Of a DNA stretch of 64,000 nucleotides, positions 1 to 11,640 are shown in pieces. The stretch is from the NCBI GenBank assembly GCA_034440615.1, contig JAOTOM010003193.1:38501-102500 (forward strand), given 5' to 3'. The notes under the pieces are model-generated. The model saw nothing but the letters and a program-made list of their open reading frames with translations. It was not told the DNA's origin and did no database searches. The stretch's first letter is position 1, and each line of letters starts with the position of its first letter. Both the position numbers and the translations under genes were made by a program. Origin of the DNA: Ashinkailepas kermadecensis. Taxonomy: Eukaryota > Arthropoda > Thecostraca > Neolepadidae.

Positions 1-989
1 ACTAAATGCACTACATGTAAAATATTTTCCTTCTTCTGTGCTATTTCCTGGTCTCTGTAGCTGTTCTAAGAAGTATTCATTTCTGATGTCTCCTTTTTAT
101 ATGTCTTATAGGTCTTAGGTATATGGTAAAATACGTAGGCATGCGTCGCCACTCCCCAAGTAGGTACGTGCCTGTAGAAACGTGCCTGTAGTATAACTGT
201 GTAGCCTGTAGGTACGTGCCTGTAGTATAACTGTTGCATGGGCTATCGGGCTCTGAAGATGAAGGAGAGCTATTTGGATCAGAAGCAAGTGGAGATGTGC
301 TGCGTGGACGGCTCTTCGCCGGAACACGAGAGGTATGGTGCCCAACATCCGCAGCCGAATATTACAGCGTAGTCTGGAGGTGAGTACTGTAGTGCGACCA
401 CCATAATGAGCTATACCTCGGGTGTTTTTTTTTTTACACTGAGACAACATGTTCCCAAAACAACTCGTGACGCTTCACTTCAGACACTTTTCTCTCCTTT
501 GTTAATGTGATCTATTTGCCGCGCAATAAAAAACCGCTACATAACCAAGAAAACGAACCGGCTGATTGAACGGTTGAAAGTTGCCGGAGGCAGGAACAAG
601 CCGCGAAACACGTAGGTATTTTTTTTGGCGTTTTTCTTTATAGCACATAGCATGTGTTCTAAGGACATTACTATGGGCATGCATTTTATAATTGTGCATA
701 TTCTTTGTAGTAGGTTGGCCGAGGCCACTGGTGCTTTTCCGTTTTCTGTGAAACTTGCTTTTGGGATCCATGATCCTCCCAGCGCCCGGACAAGGAGCTC
801 GGGGAAAGAACTCCAGGTGTTCATGATTAATTTAATTTATATTTTGACGTTGCTTCAATTCCACGTTCGATTTGGAAGAGCTCTAGAAATGTACTGCAAC
901 AAATGTGTTATTACAAATGTGTCAGAAAATTTCGATCAGTGGTATGAGGTGAATATGAATATGAGGTGAATATGTAGTCGCATGCTATG
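1..989. other. No gene recognised; short direct repeats near left edge
   Basis: I see no supported gene here. Positions 161-234 contain a short imperfect direct repetition of the segment GTACGTGCCTGTAG with TATAACTGT. Around 625-830 the plus strand has an open frame preceded by a pyrimidine-rich TTCTTTGTAG that could mimic a splice acceptor, but no domain is recognisable and no convincing donor follows it, so I do not call an exon. Confidence 0.4.
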
Positions 990-1243
990 ACTGCTATGCT
1001 AAGTTTTTATGTTGACTTGTGCTGTGTACTGCTCTTTTGCTTATGTGACTTAACCTGCTACTGGTCGATTCTGCTCGTTGGCGAGGATGCTGAATAAACA
1101 TAAGCATACACATATTCAAATAAAAAATCAGAATTATTGAGGTCTGAAAATATAGTGGGCGAAACCCGATGAGTTTTTGGTTTTGGGGGGGGGAAGTACG
1201 TTGACACTTCGGCTCCCGCAATGTTTTTGAAAAATCGACACCC

Positions 1244-1246
<3 letters not shown>
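990..1246 (-). repeat. Interspersed repeat ending CAGGGGTGTCGATTTTTC (copy 1)
   Basis: This segment is homologous by eye to 32060-32339. Both contain TCGCATGCTAT, a GAGGATGCTGAATAAACATAA stretch, AAAATATAGTGGGC, a G-run of 7-9, and finish AAAAATCGACACCCCTG. On the minus strand the element therefore starts CAGGGGTGTCGATTTTTC. That terminus matches the start of the family at 25.3-30.1 kb, and CAGGG starts are common in hAT-type DNA transposons. No protein is encoded. Class is uncertain because I cannot find a clean second terminus or target duplication. Confidence 0.55.
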
Positions 1247-1285
<39 letters not shown>

Positions 1286-1299
1286 AAAAATCGACACCC

Positions 1300-1383
<84 letters not shown>
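1247..1383. repeat. (TA)n microsatellite split by a duplicated element end
   Basis: A (TA)n tract (1247-1282) is followed by a second copy of the terminal sequence TTTTGAAAAATCGACACCCC-TG (1281-1302) and then by another (TA)n tract (1303-1383). Open frames reading Tyr-Ile repeats across it are spurious. Confidence 0.9.
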
Positions 1384-1386
<3 letters not shown>

Positions 1387-1621
1387 AACAAAGTTCCTCC
1401 CATGGCAACTTCTTTAGGCTACGTGATAGTTTAGTCGACCTCGCGTTGACGATATTAGCTCGGGGTATATGTTCATTTCCTTTGTCTCGCAAATGCAATA
1501 GCCTCTCATCGAAACATCCCTCTTGACAGGCATCGTAAATCCAGCACTTTTATGGTGTCATTAATTAGCAGACAAATGGCGATAAGTATTCATGTTTCAA
1601 TAGTGCAACGTCGTAGACAAA

Positions 1622-1882
1622 TTGACACGCACACTGGAGGGGGGGGGGGCGAAATCCGCCCACCCCTCCGGTTTTTCGTACATAACTCCAGATTCTACCG
1701 GTCGATATACGCCATTGTTTGCGTACCTGCTTAGAAATGACGGGCACGTCGTTTAACACGCGCACTGGAGAGGGACAAAATCCGCCCACTCCTCCGGTTT
1801 TTCGCACTTAACTGCATATTTTACCGCTAGACATACGCCATTTTCTGCGTACCTGCTTAGAAATGACCGGCACGTCGCTTAA
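1622..1882 (+). repeat. Two tandem copies of the terminal segment of a TTAA-bounded element
   Basis: Two units of about 130 bp lie head to tail: 1622-1752 and 1753-1878. Each begins TTRACACGC.CACTGGAG, runs into a G-rich then CCGCCCAC block (an imperfect inverted G/C hairpin around GAAATCC or AAAATCC), then CTCCGGTTTTTCG, TACGCCATT, and ends GACSGGCACGTCG. The second unit starts exactly at TTAA (1753-1756) and the next element starts at TTAA (1879-1882). This looks like the left end of the element at 1879-2641 repeated. Confidence 0.6.
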
Positions 1883-2641
1883 AGCAAGAAAAATGAAAAT
1901 CAGCCGAAAACGTTTCGAGTTAGGGGTAGTTCAAGTCAAAACATTTCGTAGCGCAAGACCACAAAATCGGCGCTGATGCGCTTCCCGTATATTCGCAAAA
2001 GGGAAGTGTTCTTGGCAACACTAGCGACTTGTTTTATGTATATTGATATGCTATATAGTTTCAAGGTCATGTTAGGTCACCGAGGTCAAGTCAGGTCAAT
2101 TTCATGACAGGTTAATGGAACCAAACTTGGTCAACTGGAATGTTGTCAAAATGCACTACTGTTTGTCATTGCGTTTCCATACTTTATCCAGGTACTTCAC
2201 TCCTTTCTTCGCGAAGCCGATTGCGCCGAGCTGCCCGACGGAGCAGTCGGGCGGGCGATCCGGTTCCGGTAACTGGAACAGGTAACTGCCCTGATAAAGT
2301 GCTGCTATATAGGTGACCTGAGGTCAAATGTCGGGTCTAGCATCTGTATTGCATCATTAGTAATGTCCAAAACATCATTGATGCCCATTTTTGAGCATTT
2401 AAACACAATCACCGCGATCCATAACAATGACAAGCCAAGCCACGCAAAACAAGAAAAGTTTGACAAATGCGACCTCATTTGACCTTGAAGATATTGAGCT
2501 AAGATCATGAAATTTGCACACAATAGAGTTCATTACCGTACCCATCTACCCTGCGAATTTCGTTCCTCCAGCTTTAATAGGAGCCGAGATTTTATGGGGG
2601 GGGCGGAATCCGCCCCCCTCGCCCTCCAGGGCGCGTGTTAA
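1879..2641 (+). mobile_element. TTAA-bounded non-autonomous element, copy A
   Basis: The element runs from TTAA at 1879 to TTAA at 2638-2641. Its right end reads GGGGGGGGCGGAATCCGCC then CTCCAGGGCGCGTGTTAA, the reverse complement of the TTAACACGCGC(A)CTGGAG seen at 1753. It has no coding capacity. It contains several AGGTCA/TGACCT hexamers (about 2050-2100, 2310-2330, 2470-2510). Copy B at 2638-3431 matches it throughout except for small indels. TTAA boundaries and C-rich ends recall piggyBac-type MITEs, but without a transposase the superfamily is inferred. Confidence 0.65.
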
Positions 2642-3431
2642 AGCAAGTAAAATGGAAATCGGACGAAAATTTTTATATTTTTTCGAGTTAGGGGCCGTTA
2701 AAGTAAAAAAAAATTAGTAGCGCCAGACCACAAAAATCGGCGCTGATGCGCTTCCCGTATATCCGCAAAAGGGAAGTGTTCTTGGCAACACTAGCGACTG
2801 GTTGATGTATATTGATATGCTATATAGTTTCAAGGTCATGTTAGGTCACCGAGGTCAAGTTCATGACAGGTTAATGGAATCAAACATGGTCAACTGGAAT
2901 GTTTTCATAAATGCACTACTGTTTGTCATTGTGTTCCAAAGCGTTTCCATACTTTATTCATGTGCTTCACTCCTTTCTTCGCGAAGCCGATTGCGCCGAG
3001 ATGCCCGACGGAGCAATCAGGCGGGCGGCCCGGTTCCGGTAACTGGAACAGGTAACTGACCTGATAAAGTGCTGCTATATAGGTGACCTGAGGTCAAATT
3101 TTGGGTCTAGCATCTGTATTACATCATTAGTAATGTCCGAAACATCATTGATGCCCATTTTGGAGCATTTAAACATAATCACAGCGATCCATAACAATGA
3201 CAAGCCAAGCCACGCAAAACAATAAAATTTACACATATGTGACCTCATTTGACCTTGAAGATATTGACCTAAGGTCATGAAATTTTCATCCAATAGAGTT
3301 CACTACCGTACCCATCCACCCTGTGAATTTCGTTCCTTCAGCTTTAATAGGAGCCGAGATCTTAGGGGGGGCGGAATCTGCCCCCCCTCCAATGCCCTTA
3401 ATTTTCAGAGGCCCTCCGGGGCACGTGTTAA
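2638..3431 (+). mobile_element. TTAA-bounded non-autonomous element, copy B (tandem with copy A)
   Basis: This direct tandem neighbour of copy A shares the TTAA at 2638-2641 and ends at TTAA 3428-3431 after GGCACGTG. Shared landmarks with copy A include AAAATCGGCGCTGATGCGC, TTGGCAACACTAGCGACT, GAAGCCGATTGCGCCGAG and the closing AGCTTTAATAGGAGCCGAGA followed by a G-run/C-run inverted repeat. No protein is encoded. AGGTCA-type hexamers occur at the equivalent positions. Confidence 0.65.
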
Positions 3432-4796
3432 TACAATTACGCTATTAAGCAACATACCACTTCAATCGAGCTTGACAGACGACAATTATCTTGACCACCA
3501 TACACCTCAATATCTCACATCTTCATACATATCACAGTCACATCTTGTTAGGCAGCAGTGCATCTTAGCGCTCACATCATACAATCACATCTTGCCAGAC
3601 ATTAGTGCATTGGGCCATCATACAACCCAGAACTTCACCATACATCTCCATAATCAAAGGGCCACAGTACATCTTGACTCTCACATCTTGGGGCCAATCA
3701 CATCTGCACCTCAGCTCAGCCTCGCATCTCTCAGTAATCAGTTCCAGTGTTCAAAAAGGCATCAAAGTTCAGACAATTTAGTTCATCTACCGGCCGGTCT
3801 TCAATCACGCTATACGTTCAAGTATTCAAGCAATTACATCTTACTTTCCCAGACGGACTAACGACTCTCAGTCTCCCAGACGTACCTCGAGTATTGAAGC
3901 GACGGGCAAGGCTGACTGCCTGACTGATCTGCGGCGGCTGGCCATGCTGGCCGCTTTTGCCGACAGCCCAGCGGCAAGTGAGCGCCGCAGCCCTAGGCTC
4001 CCCGCGAGCTAATTACGACAGCCAACGCCTGTTGCACCACGATCACGGGACATAGCCCGCGACACGCCATGATCACGCGACAGTCTACGCCCCCATCCAG
4101 GGTATGTGACTTCCACGTCACATCCGAGAGCGTCGGCCGTCCGGCCATGGACCCACCAACTACAGAGAACAAAGGCTCCACCCCGTCCCATCCAATGGGG
4201 GTTGCTCATCCCCTGATATCACCAGAGACACTGCACGACAACACTTGTCTGGCGACACAGTGCCGGACGCGTTACTTCCGACTGATCTCGACCGCTCTGC
4301 ATCAGACTGTTCTCTGGTTCCGACAGAGTCCCTCAGAGACTGAGTCAGCGTGCCGGCCGTCAGCACATGATAGCTGAACTCAGCTTATCACTACTGGTAT
4401 CCACAATAACGTCGCCCGACTACCCGAGGCAGCGCGTTGCGGCCTCTGGTCCGGCGCCACCGCGCCTGACACAATGACGACACATGACAGTCAATCTACA
4501 ACAGCTCACGGTAGCCGGCACCTCACATTCACAGACCCATTGGACATCACAGACACATCTAACATCACAGACACACACCTAACATCGGCCACGGGTATGG
4601 CATCTGTCATACCTGTCATACCACTCATCTATGCCACTGTCATGTACACACATACCTACCCGACTGTGGCTCTCAGAATAGACTTGCTGACATCTCATAT
4701 CGAGGTCACCTGCAGCAGATAGTCTCATCCCCAGACCCGAGGTGCACGTGTCGGCCGGAAGGGGGACGGCCAACATGCCCGCCGGCCTCGCCGGCC

Positions 4797-4798
<2 letters not shown>
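3432..4798 (+). repeat. Interspersed repeat family X, plus copy
   Basis: No coding domain is seen. By eye this block aligns with the reverse complement of 8880-10030. Shared landmarks are CAGACGTACCTC, a CTGGCC-rich GC block, AGTGAG(C/A)G, CCGCGAGCTAAT-like sequence, GGCCACGG followed by CATCTGTC, TGTCATGTA(C/T)ACACA, and ATCGAGGTCAC near the end. Base composition is richer in G+C than the flanks. It could be an LTR or a non-autonomous element; I found no tRNA primer site or TG...CA pair that settles this. Confidence 0.5.
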
Positions 4799-4859
<61 letters not shown>

Positions 4860-4876
4860 ATGTGTGTGTGTGTGTC
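4799..4876. repeat. (TA)n(TG)n microsatellite
   Basis: A TA dinucleotide tract at about 4799-4853 passes into a TG-rich tract to about 4876. It sits at the right edge of repeat X. Confidence 0.95.
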
Positions 4877-5049
4877 CTTTGCTATTTGCATACGAATGCA
4901 TTAGAATGGTATACCGCCTGCAAGCATCCTGTTCGCTGTAATATTTAACATCGGCATCGGAAGCTGACGTACAGCAAAAGAAGTCATCCGTCCGCATAAA
5001 TACAATAAGCCACCAGCACCCGTATGTTACCATCAAGGAGACCAGTTTG

Positions 5050-5375
5050 GGTTCAAGCACCTGATGGGTACTAAATATGCTAGCACCATCTGCGAACCGT
5101 ACCCAGGAGGTCATGAGCTGGCGTGAGCAAAAACCAGTACCCTGGGGGTGCTAAAGCACACGCACCCCATGGGTGCTCATTTCAAGCACCCTGCTACTAA
5201 ACAGAGCCCAATGAAGAGGTGCCAGTTATAAGCACCATGCTTATATTTAGCACTTGAAATTTTGCGATATTATGATAACTCCAGAAAGGTGCTTAATTCA
5301 AGCAGCACTGTGGTGCTGGAATTTGACATCTGAAATAGCACCAAAGGGGTGCTAATATTTTATTTACAGTGTGGC
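5050..5375. repeat. Repeat dense in GGTGCT/AGCACC boxes
   Basis: About ten copies of GGTGCT or its complement AGCACC occur in both orientations between 5056 and 5362, so the strand could fold into many small hairpins. The right side ends GGGGTGCTAATATTTTATTT followed by ACAGTGTGG. This resembles a miniature inverted-repeat element whose terminal box has been reused internally, but no target duplication is visible. Confidence 0.5.
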
Positions 5376-6956
5376 TGTCGTTTCCATGCTGCCCATGCCG
5401 CCAAAAGTATTTCTAAAGCCATGGCCGAGCTCACTACCGGAAAACGGCCGAGTGCATATTTCGTGATTTCACATCAGTTCATTTTGCACAACGCCCGTAA
5501 AGCCCGCTGTCCATGCATTCAGAGCATCTTTGCAGGTATGGGGATCCACCAGTGCAATGACAAGCAATAACTAACCACCGTACATGGAGCGTATTCGTCA
5601 ACATTTCCGATGTCTGATCACGACCTCGTCACAATATGGTTTTGTGTTGTACATTGAAGCTTTTTTCAGCAGCAAATTATGCAAAATATAGTCAAGTATC
5701 AAATATTGGTGAATAAAGAAATGATCTTTGGCCCGTCTCAGCTCCGGCATCTTAAGTTTTTCCCTCGTTCGAATGAGGTGCCGTGAAATGAGGCACGGAA
5801 TATAGCCTGCGTCTGTGCGGATCTGTCGATATCCCGTTTGAACTCGTAATGTGCATGGTGGAGATCAGGTGAAACTTTTGCTTGTCAAACTGAACGTCAT
5901 GCTTGAAAAGGCTTGATTATTTTGCGGCTTCATATGACGTAAATGGTCGCTGGAATCCAGTGGAGGCCATAAAATGACATCAAATGCATGTTTGTTCAAA
6001 GCATCATCCGATGTCAACCAAGGAAAATGATCTCCGATGTCACCGTGACAAGGTATCCAGCCAGTTGACGCGCTCTGAGAACAAGAAATGTCAATCATCT
6101 GAGTACATTTACTCCGGAAACTTGTGCGCGCTGTCACGCGCCGATTTCCGCTGTTCGGAAGAAAACCGCTCCGTGGATGGCACCCTTCGCCGCTTTCTCC
6201 AAGATGGCTATGGCTAAGAAATAAGGCAAATATCGTTCCCGTCGAAATTTCATGTTGGCTATAAAAGACAGCTACCAGATTCCATACGTGCGAACTTCTA
6301 TCGGCACTAATAGCTAATAATAAGCCCGTTGCAAAGGTGGTTCTTCTCTTCTTCTTCACTCCATTCTGTTCAGGTAGTCAAGACTAGCGTACCACGCAGT
6401 AACTAAGGACACTCCTCGCAATAAGCGGCTGGGCAATTCTACTCCGCCCCGTGTGTATTCACGTCACTATGGCGACCTGTCGGCATACAGCTGCAGCCGA
6501 ACGGCCGCACTATGTCGCACCAGGTGGTCCGGCGACGCGACCGGTGTCTGTCACCCAACACAAGACAATTAACGAGAAACAAAGCTGCCCCATTGACGCC
6601 ACCTGCTTTCAAACTGCTTCACCATGCTGTAATAGTCCGAAACCCCACACATCACAACACTGTGGCGATAGCTTTAACCTTTTATATGCGATTAGCGGTA
6701 TGATACAGGCATTACTCGAGGGCCGTTACTGTGAACTGCGTTTGCTTTTTCATGTACTCCAAGTTTAACAGTGAATACCCATGCTTACCAAAAGCTGTCC
6801 CTAAGTAACTTCTCGAATTATTGCATCGGTTCGTGAAATATGCCAGCAAACGTGTCTATTACAGCAATGCACAGCCTACGGTTTATTGTCACGTTCGATG
6901 GCGCTGTGCCGCACTCAATCTGCCAGAAGCGACCCTTCAATATTCCAAATTGCATT
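5376..6956. other. Intergenic DNA, no other feature seen
   Basis: Apart from the unrecognised open frame on the minus strand, I see no repeat boundary, tRNA, or domain-bearing frame in this interval. Confidence 0.4.
5865..6359 (-). other. Unrecognised 164-codon open frame
   Basis: An uninterrupted minus-strand frame starts MKKKRRTTFATG and has a Trp/His/Asp-rich end (GWIPCHGDIGDHFPWL near its middle). I recognise no domain. It has no catalytic motif and no polyadenylation context, and neighbouring sequence from 5376 to 6950 shows nothing else. It may be chance or an old coding remnant. Composition is more balanced than the surrounding AT-rich DNA, which is the only reason to list it. Confidence 0.2.
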
Positions 6957-7140
6957 ATCCTGACGTAGGTGACTATCTAGCACGTACCCTGATGTAGGGG
7001 ACTGTCCAGGACCTATCCTGACGTAGGTGAATATCTAGGACGCATCCAGGCGTAGGCGACTACCTAGGATGTATCCTGACGTAGGTGACTACCAAGGACG
7101 TATCCTGACGATAGCGGCTATCTAGGATGTATCCTGACGT
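6957..7140 (+). repeat. Tandem repeat, ~30-bp unit, about six copies
   Basis: The unit is roughly TATCCTGACGTAGGTGACTA followed by YCTAGGACG. Copies start near 6957, 6987, 7016, 7045, 7074, 7103 and 7131, with a few substitutions each. It is a short minisatellite with no coding meaning. Confidence 0.8.
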
Positions 7141-8275
7141 ATGTGTCGATTCGTGTTTTTAGTTATTCACACAGGTCGATATATGCTGCTGGCGATTGTT
7201 GATTTGCGTCGGTTGGCCTCTAGTCCGGCGTCAGTTATGCCAGCCACCTATGCATTGAGGTAGTCGAAGTACCAACCATAACTACATTGAGTAAAACGGT
7301 TTATTTCCCCCTCAATACGATGTACACATGGTGTTGCACATTTGTTGTCTGATGTCGTCGGATGTCTTGTTTGTTTGATATGTGTACATTCGACCAGAAC
7401 GCATCAAATCTGATCGAAGTATGCTGAATTGTTCACTTTTCAACTTCAGCAGACGGCTAACCCCCTGTGAGGTGGTGACACATTCTTTTCTCATATATTA
7501 CGAGTTTAAAATATACCTCGTGCACAAATAAGCTAAAAGGAAAATAAGCATGCATTAACTTTACTTCAGGCTAACGCTGCTGACATTCTGTTATCTGTTA
7601 GATCGTCGCCGACCAGTAATGTCCCTAGGATTTGCGCTAGGTAGGAGGGGAAGCAACAGATTTGGAGAGGGCCACCTACTCCAATTTTGTTTGAAGTCCC
7701 CGGATTTCGGCCGCTCTTTTTCAAAGGGACCCTTTAAAAAAGTTAGTGGCCAACTTAACTGTCCTGTGGAGGGGGCCCTATCTACCACCATCGTTTCTGA
7801 GTCAGTGGATTTCAACCCTAACTCCCCCATCCTGCTCGAAGGTTTTTGTTTTGGTATACCTTGATAAGCCACGTCACACTGCTGAAATTGGACCTGCAGA
7901 AATAAAAATTTAAGATATTCCAATTGCAGGCATTCCAGTAATATCGCCCGGTCGCCAAAACTCCAACGTTCGTAGACTTGTATACCCGCCTTCGCATTCG
8001 GCGTATTTGCCACACTTCGTGCGATTCTCCGGTTTCTGCTAGGGTCTCTGCGTTTTGCTAATTTCTGCCACATGATGGTATTTTGCCATATTTGACGTCT
8101 TGAATGCTTCTTATGGGAGTTGGCTGGGAAAATTCGACTACTTTAATTCGATGATTAGTTATTTTCCTATTACATTTTCTGGTGCTTGAGAAATCCGATA
8201 CCCGCTGAAGTTCGATGCACCTCATCTTTTTCGATAAATATTCTCCCAGATTGGCTACCGAACCGAAGCCCTAGT
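7141..8275. other. No recognised gene; 160-codon minus open frame at 7591-8073
   Basis: The minus-strand frame 8073-7591 encodes 160 residues with no recognised domain; it is basic at both ends (MWQKLAKRRDPSRNRR at the start, ITGRRRSNR at the end). The plus strand of the same segment has GGGG/CCCC-rich text like the 22-bp array that follows at 8276, so the frame may be a by-product of repeat DNA. Nothing is recognised at 7141-7590. Confidence 0.25.
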
Positions 8276-8790
8276 TAGGTGTTCTTTTTTTGGACCCGTG
8301 ACGTTTTTCTTCGTCTACGGATTTGCTTTAGGGCTCCAGCCAATTTTTATGAGGGGCCCGGTTCATTTTTTGAGATCCCGGCTCTTTTTTTAAAGATATT
8401 TGTTGCCTTCTTTACCGACGATATTTCTGAATTACCGGCGCGATTTCGAAGACCAAGATGTGTCTATTAAGTGTCCGGTTTTTAGGTCCCCATGCGCTCT
8501 CATGGCCCTGATATGGTTTGGGGGCCACCGTTGTTTTTTAAAGATGATCTCCTGGTGTGCTTATTTAGAGCTGCAACGCATGATTTTAGACCCGTCGCAT
8601 TTTTTTGCGTGACACGATAGGCTCTTCTTTTTGAGGGTCCAGTGCATTTTCGGCCTCTAGTTTGCTCTTAGGGTCCCGTTCTATTTACTTGGGGCTCTTA
8701 ACGCATATTTGTGGGACCAGCAGGGTCCCGGCGCGACTTTTCTTCCCCCGGCGCATGGTTTTTGGGGAGGGAGGGCGGACCTGACGCCAG
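8276..8790 (+). repeat. Degenerate 21-22-bp minisatellite array
   Basis: Consecutive units such as GGGCTCCAGCCAATTTTTAT, GGGCCCGGTTCATTTTTTGA and ATCCCGGCTCTTTTTTTAAA show a GC-rich half followed by a T-run at 20-22-bp spacing. The same unit type builds the arrays at 10240-10605 and 22970-24350. Open frames through it are incidental. Confidence 0.6.
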
Positions 8791-8879
8791 GTTTCTGGTG
8801 TAGAAAAGCTGGTTGTGTGTGCACTTTAATTTCAGAAATTTAGCCCCTACCCTCCCAATTCATGTCGCGACAGTTTCCG

Positions 8880-10030
8880 GCAGATGCCATGCCACGGGTC
8901 GGCCGAGCTGTCTCACAGCTTACGTCGGCAAGTAGCGGACCGCCACCGAGGCCATAGGCTATTGTTTCCGGCACAGGTGCATAGCTATCTGACACCCTAC
9001 CACCGCCGCGTGACCTCGATGCAGGCCGCCGCCCTGTGAATGCCAGTGAGGTGATGTGACCGTCAGTGGGTTATGTATGTCAGTGATTCTATTCTGGAAG
9101 CCCATTGGGCAGGTGTGTGTGTGTGTGTATACATGACAGTCAGATGGCAGGTGTGTAAGTACATGAAAGACAGATGTTATACTCCGTGGCCAATGTTGAA
9201 TGTGTCTGTGCCGTCAGAGGTAAGTGAGGACAGAAGTATGTATGATTTATGAAGGTCAAAGTACATATAATAATGATTGACTGTTGGATGAAAGTTACTG
9301 TGGTTGTGGAATGTCAGATGACAGATGGGCTGTAACGCCCCGATCTGTCGGTTGCCTGTATGCAGCGCGGAGCCGCCGTATCGGTATTGTCTGGAGGTAT
9401 GCGCTGAGGTCAGCCAACAGGTGCCGACGGCCGGCACGCTGACTCAGTATCGGAGCTGACTCTGAGATCAGATGGAGGCAGTGCCTCTGCCGCATCAGTC
9501 GGAAGCGCGGCTCGGCGCTGTGACGCCAGGCTGCAGTGCGGTGTAGCCGAAAGCATGCGAGGTTAGCAGTGATTCCCACGAGCGGCCGAGCTCTGTTCGT
9601 AACCAGAGCTCCGATAATGTCTCTAAGGTCTGAGGGACGGCGCAACCCGCCGGTGCGGTAAAGTTCGTCGGGTCCGGGTCATTGTACCATGACGTGTCAC
9701 GGGCAGTGGCCGTCACGTTGAGCTCGCGGATAATCGAGAGGGCTCTCTCTCTCTCTCACTTCCCACTGGGACGCGCGACCGAGCGGTCGCCGAAGGTGGG
9801 CGGCTGGCCGCCGCCGGCCAGCCGCCAGGGCTCACCACGTCGGTACTGAGGTACGTCTGAGGACTCTGACTAGAGTCGCTCTGTGACTGTTGTATGACAA
9901 GACGTATGAAGATGTGACTGTCTAGATGGATTAAGATGTGGGATGGCTGTGTGAATCGTCTGTGGAGCATTTGGAGCTGTCGGTCGTTTAAAGGCACTAT
10001 TGGACTCATTTTACTATCACGCTGCACTAT
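8880..10030 (-). repeat. Interspersed repeat family X, minus copy
   Basis: This is the inverted partner of 3432-4798, with landmarks in reverse order: GACAGATGTTAT..CCGTGGCCAATGTT at about 9168-9200 and GAGGTACGTCTGAGGAC near 9850. It includes a short (GT)n at 9113-9128 and a (CT)n at 9743-9758. No recognisable protein domain is present, although several frames are open for 70-115 codons because of high G+C. Confidence 0.5.
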
Positions 10031-10189
10031 CGAAACTAACTAATTGGACGCAAATATAAGTGCTGGATTTTATGTGGTGCCTGGTAAGATGTTTGGATCA
10101 GAGTTCTAAGATCAAAACACAGAGCCATTGAACATACATCCGGGAGTTTATCGTCAACGTTGACGTTCATAGTCTATCACCGTGCCAAA

Positions 10190-11640
10190 GAAGTTTTGCC
10201 CCCAGTCATACGCGAAATGGCTGATAAACCCAGGGGGACAAGAACTTTTTTACACTGGGCTCGATAACAATTTTGGAGACATCTTCTGAATTTTCTTAAA
10301 GTTCGATTCCGGTCTAATTTTTCAGGCCCCAGTGCCATATTTTGGTATCCTGGCGCCATATTTTGGGTTCCCCTCCGCGATTTTTGCAAGCTTCGGCACG
10401 GTATTTTGGGATCGTACGCGATTTTTGAAGGCATCTGGTTGTATGTTTGGAGTTCCGGAATGATTTTCCATGCCCAGACATTTGGTTTTCGGAATCTCCT
10501 TATCGTGGAGGGCTCCAGTTTGATTTTTGTTGGGTCCCGGTGCGATTCTTGGGGCCACGCTGTCCTTATTTGGAGCCAACGACACCAATATTTGGTAGCA
10601 CCGGGGATGTCCATGATATTAGCAACGCATTCGCATTCGCATTCAGCATCTTATTCGCATACTCTCGGATTTCGTTTTTTTCAGGATATGATCTGTGTGG
10701 GTGGCCAAAGTAAGGCATACAACAATTATTCCGTGGGACGGGCAGTTTGAACTCCAGAGGTCAAGAAAGGTCATTGGAGTCAAAAGCGGGGTACCACATA
10801 CAATTCAAAGCATATCTCTTAGCCGAATGATACGAACGCCTATATGTCCGCTGTTCATCAAAGATGCAGCACATCGAATTACGTGACCTTCAATGTCTAG
10901 TTTGACCTCAGGACACCAAAGTTGGTTTTATGCATGCACTATATCTATTTAAGGGGTGCCAAATAAAGTCATGGTGACACATTGGATATACCTGATTTTG
11001 CCGGTGATAGTTTACATAGCATGTACATAGAACACATCGATCAAAATGTGCAATCATGGTCACCGATGCATCACCGTTCGCAACACAATGCCCCCAAAAT
11101 TCCAAATATACCACATTCTCGTGTACCCGATAATTTCCGCAATATTTCACTTGTCGCCACGAAATAACACACAAATATTGTGTATGGCTCATGTATGCAG
11201 CACTTGCAAGCGTCTGATGTACAATATCCACGTTTGACCTCTATTCACAAAATATTGTTTTGACCTTGTACTATTGCCATCTACGGGGTACCGAATATAA
11301 TTTTCCTAAATACAATCATCGGATGGATATCAGCGTCGAATAATCTCCCACCGAGCAAGGAAGCAGCACAACCGAGCATGTGACCTTCAAGGTCAGCGTT
11401 TGACCTTAGGTCAGGTTTGATGAAATTCAGAAAATGAAAGTTGTCCACTGGCGTACCGTATATGGGTTAAACGAAGCATTGAATGTAGGCTATCTCAACA
11501 CTGATGCATGCACTATCAATGCAAGAAACAGCACACAGCGTGACCTGACTTCTATCGATGACGCATTTCATCAGGTAGCACTAGCAAGGAAAGCAAAGAC
11601 CCGCTCGCTTCGCCGAGCAAATTTGACTTTTTTTTAACTA
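10190..11640 (+). mobile_element. Modular repeat family Y, plus copy (22-bp array plus AGGTCA modules)
   Basis: The block begins with a 21-22-bp unit array (10240-10605), then GATATTAGCAACGCATTCGC (10617 on), then modules each carrying a GGTACC-like box (near 10788, 10953, 11285, 11453), a GCAGCACA box, and AGGTCA/TGACCT hexamers (for example GTGACCTTCAAGGTCA at 11379-11394). It ends near GATGACGCATTTCATCAGGT and GTAGCACTAGCAAG. The same order is found inverted at 24400-21210. No transposase or reverse transcriptase is encoded. It could be a non-autonomous transposon or a complex satellite fragment. Confidence 0.6.

Noticed and set aside
537..969. Exon-like open frames on both strands at 0.5-1.0 kb
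   Set aside because: One splice-acceptor-like string exists, but there is no donor, no domain and no partner exon.
1058..1498. Tyr-Ile-rich open frames across TA tracts (also at 4.8, 19.2-19.7, 24.4, 33.8-34.2 and 35.0 kb)
   Set aside because: They are translations of (TA)n microsatellites; both strands give the same dipeptide and no flanking domain is attached.
6957..7140. CRISPR-like array
   Set aside because: Units are contiguous and diverged with no unique spacers, and the sequence context is animal repeat DNA.
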